From positions 62,001-126,000 of IMG/VR virus record IMGVR_UViG_3300042894_003945: a stretch of 64,000 nt of DNA; one strand, given 5' to 3'. Below, in pieces: positions 62,956 to 64,000 of this stretch. Position 1 is the stretch's first letter. Each line of letters begins with the position of its first letter. Source of the stretch: a virus. The position numbers were made by a program, and so were the translations under genes. Below the pieces are notes generated by a model that made no database searches, was not told where the DNA came from, and saw nothing but the letters and a program-made list of their open reading frames with translations.

Positions 62956-63930
62956 TTATGTTTGGTTTAAAATAGCCTTTATCTCATCTAATAATTGTTC
63001 TGAGGTAGAAAAGTAACTGGGAGCCGTTTGTGCCTTTATCATTCCGGAACTTTTATCGTAAGCACGTCCTATTATTTGCTTACTATCGTATTTTTCTACC
63101 TTAAGTATATACTGGTTTAGGTTTTGGTCGGTAAAATCCTCGGAATCCGTTTTTTCTCCTGGGACTCCAAATAGTTCGTCAGCAAGCATTTCCTCTGCTG
63201 TATTTTCATCTATGAAGCTGCCTTTGTTGGCTTCGTCATCTATTTTTATGGAAACTTGTAAATTTCTGAATCTTTCTATTAGCCTAGTTACAACTTCTTT
63301 ATTTTGGGCTAATTCCCTACCTATTACCTTTAGATACTCTTTTACTATTTCTTTTAAAAATATAAGTTTTATCCCTTTTTTTAAAACCACAAAAATAGGT
63401 CCGCTAACAGGGTTGGCAGATAATATTAATTCTTGAACGTCTAATATTGTCTTAAAAGTTTCTATTGCGTCTCTTATTGTTGATAAAGAGCTTATAGTGG
63501 TTCTAAGAATGGTCAGAGTGTTTTGTATTGATGCTATTTTTGTTTCTACAGACGCCTTTATCTCTGTTGCTTTTTGAAGATCAGCTCTAGTTACAGTTAT
63601 CACTAAGGTATTGCCTTGAAGGGTAACTCGGCCTTTAGAGTCTACTTTTTTAACAGAATCTTTTACTAGCTGATCTACCTTCTTTTCTACATTTAGAATT
63701 AATGAATTTATTTTATTTAATGTCTTTGTTATGACAAAGCCAAAAGGATCTTGAACAGCTCCGCTTACATCATCTACTATTCCCGTTACTCTATCTTGAG
63801 CTTCCTGTGCTTTTTGTCTAGCCGCATTGGCTTTTTCTCTAGCAACGTTTATAGTATCGTCTACTTTCTTAGTGGCCCCTTCTGTTATGGAGCTTACTTT
63901 AGAGTCTATATTTGAAGTGCTTAGAGCCAT
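62956..63930 (-). CDS. Coiled-coil tail-module protein
   Basis: A 324-residue protein whose N-terminal ~200 residues are long helices (REKANAARQKAQEAQDRVTG, KVDQLVKDSVKKVDS, IASIQNTLTILRTTISSLST) and which includes a hydrophobic helix (NPVSGPIFVVLKKGIKLIF). The C-terminal ~100 residues are acidic and mixed alpha-beta. It might be a hub, tape-measure-related or baseplate part. No family recognised. Its ATG shares one base with the upstream stop (TAATG). Confidence 0.6.
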   Translation of the reverse strand: MALSTSNIDSKVSSITEGATKKVDDTINVAREKANAARQKAQEAQDRVTGIVDDVSGAVQDPFGFVITKTLNKINSLILNVEKKVDQLVKDSVKKVDSKGRVTLQGNTLVITVTRADLQKATEIKASVETKIASIQNTLTILRTTISSLSTIRDAIETFKTILDVQELILSANPVSGPIFVVLKKGIKLIFLKEIVKEYLKVIGRELAQNKEVVTRLIERFRNLQVSIKIDDEANKGSFIDENTAEEMLADELFGVPGEKTDSEDFTDQNLNQYILKVEKYDSKQIIGRAYDKSSGMIKAQTAPSYFSTSEQLLDEIKAILNQT

Positions 63931-64000
63931 TATATTGTTTTAGATATTTTAGACCTTATTGGAGAGTCCTGCTGAGTATATTTTGTTTTATAAAATCCTA
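63930..64000 (-). CDS. 3' end of an upstream gene (partial)
   Basis: The last ~23 codons of a gene that enters from the right edge. The reading frame ends at a TAA (63930-63932) which shares one base with the next ATG, the same TAATG junction used elsewhere. The visible end reads FYKTKYTQQDSPIRSKISKT. Too short to name. Confidence 0.5.
   Translation of the reverse strand, partial: GFYKTKYTQQDSPIRSKISKTI

Noticed and set aside
1-64000. Prophage features (integrase, att sites) and tRNA genes
   Set aside because: I see none; the gene set is that of a lytic T4-like phage.

Overview
The window is part of the genome of a T4-like myovirus (Caudoviricetes, T4 superfamily). Every supportable gene lies on the minus strand, so the map is read from right to left. 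The T4-type set is recognisable from sequence: baseplate wedge proteins gp25 and gp6, large terminase gp17, portal gp20, prohead protease gp21, scaffold gp22, major capsid gp23, neck proteins of gp13/gp14 type, a gp15-like tail terminator, a PhoH-type ATPase and a gp61-like primase. The DNA is AT-rich. Genes are packed with 1-20 nt gaps or short overlaps (ATGA, GTGA, TAATG, TAATATG). Start codons are preceded by A/T-rich leaders without a clear Shine-Dalgarno sequence, which fits a Bacteroidota host. That host call is inference, not proof.

Layout in transcription order. (1) 64000-52482: baseplate and tail structural genes. (2) 52463-49527: a 978-residue protein of Thr-Pro repeats and three Cys-rich modules. 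(3) 49464-43210: a glycan cassette of a GlcNAc-transferase-like GT, a GT4, a GT-A-like enzyme, a GT25, a GT11 fucosyltransferase type, a methyltransferase and UDP-galactopyranose mutase. (4) 43208-41373: two paralogous Thr-Pro proteins and a small tail-module protein. (5) 41371-32283: a GIY-YIG-like nuclease, primase, nucleotidyltransferase, ferritin-like protein, many small proteins with a shared N-terminal signature, a HEXXH protease and two spanin-like membrane proteins. (6) 32281-20373: terminase and the head module, ending in a strong terminator after gp23. (7) 20295-16274: PhoH, neck and tail completion. (8) 16272-5381: a 2865-residue fibre made largely of Gly-Ser/Thr-Ser/Thr collagen-like triplets, with a C1q/TNF-like domain and a C-terminal S74 chaperone, plus small tail-tip genes. 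(9) 5349-1: a second glycan block with a three-domain GT4-FkbM-methyltransferase protein, a GT-like protein, an FkbM methyltransferase and a truncated GT4.

Two ideas tie the window together. First, both glycan blocks sit directly next to genes for long Ser/Thr-rich virion proteins, in the same orientation and partly overlapping. I infer that the phage carries its own machinery to glycosylate (galactofuranose, fucose and methylated sugars are possible) its collagen-like and Thr-Pro fibres. Second, many otherwise unrelated small proteins begin with an N-terminal amphipathic segment ending in a [LI]-x-E site. This is the pattern of T4 capsid-targeting sequences cut by gp21, so they are candidates for a set of proteins packed inside the head.

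A ten-base motif, read ATATTTATAT on the coding strand, recurs just upstream of genes at a dozen boundaries, once directly after the gp23 terminator. It is a candidate phage promoter. I found no tRNA, CRISPR array, integrase, insertion sequence or origin. No gene-free stretch exceeds 300 bases; the longest is about 158 bases, between gp21 and gp22.
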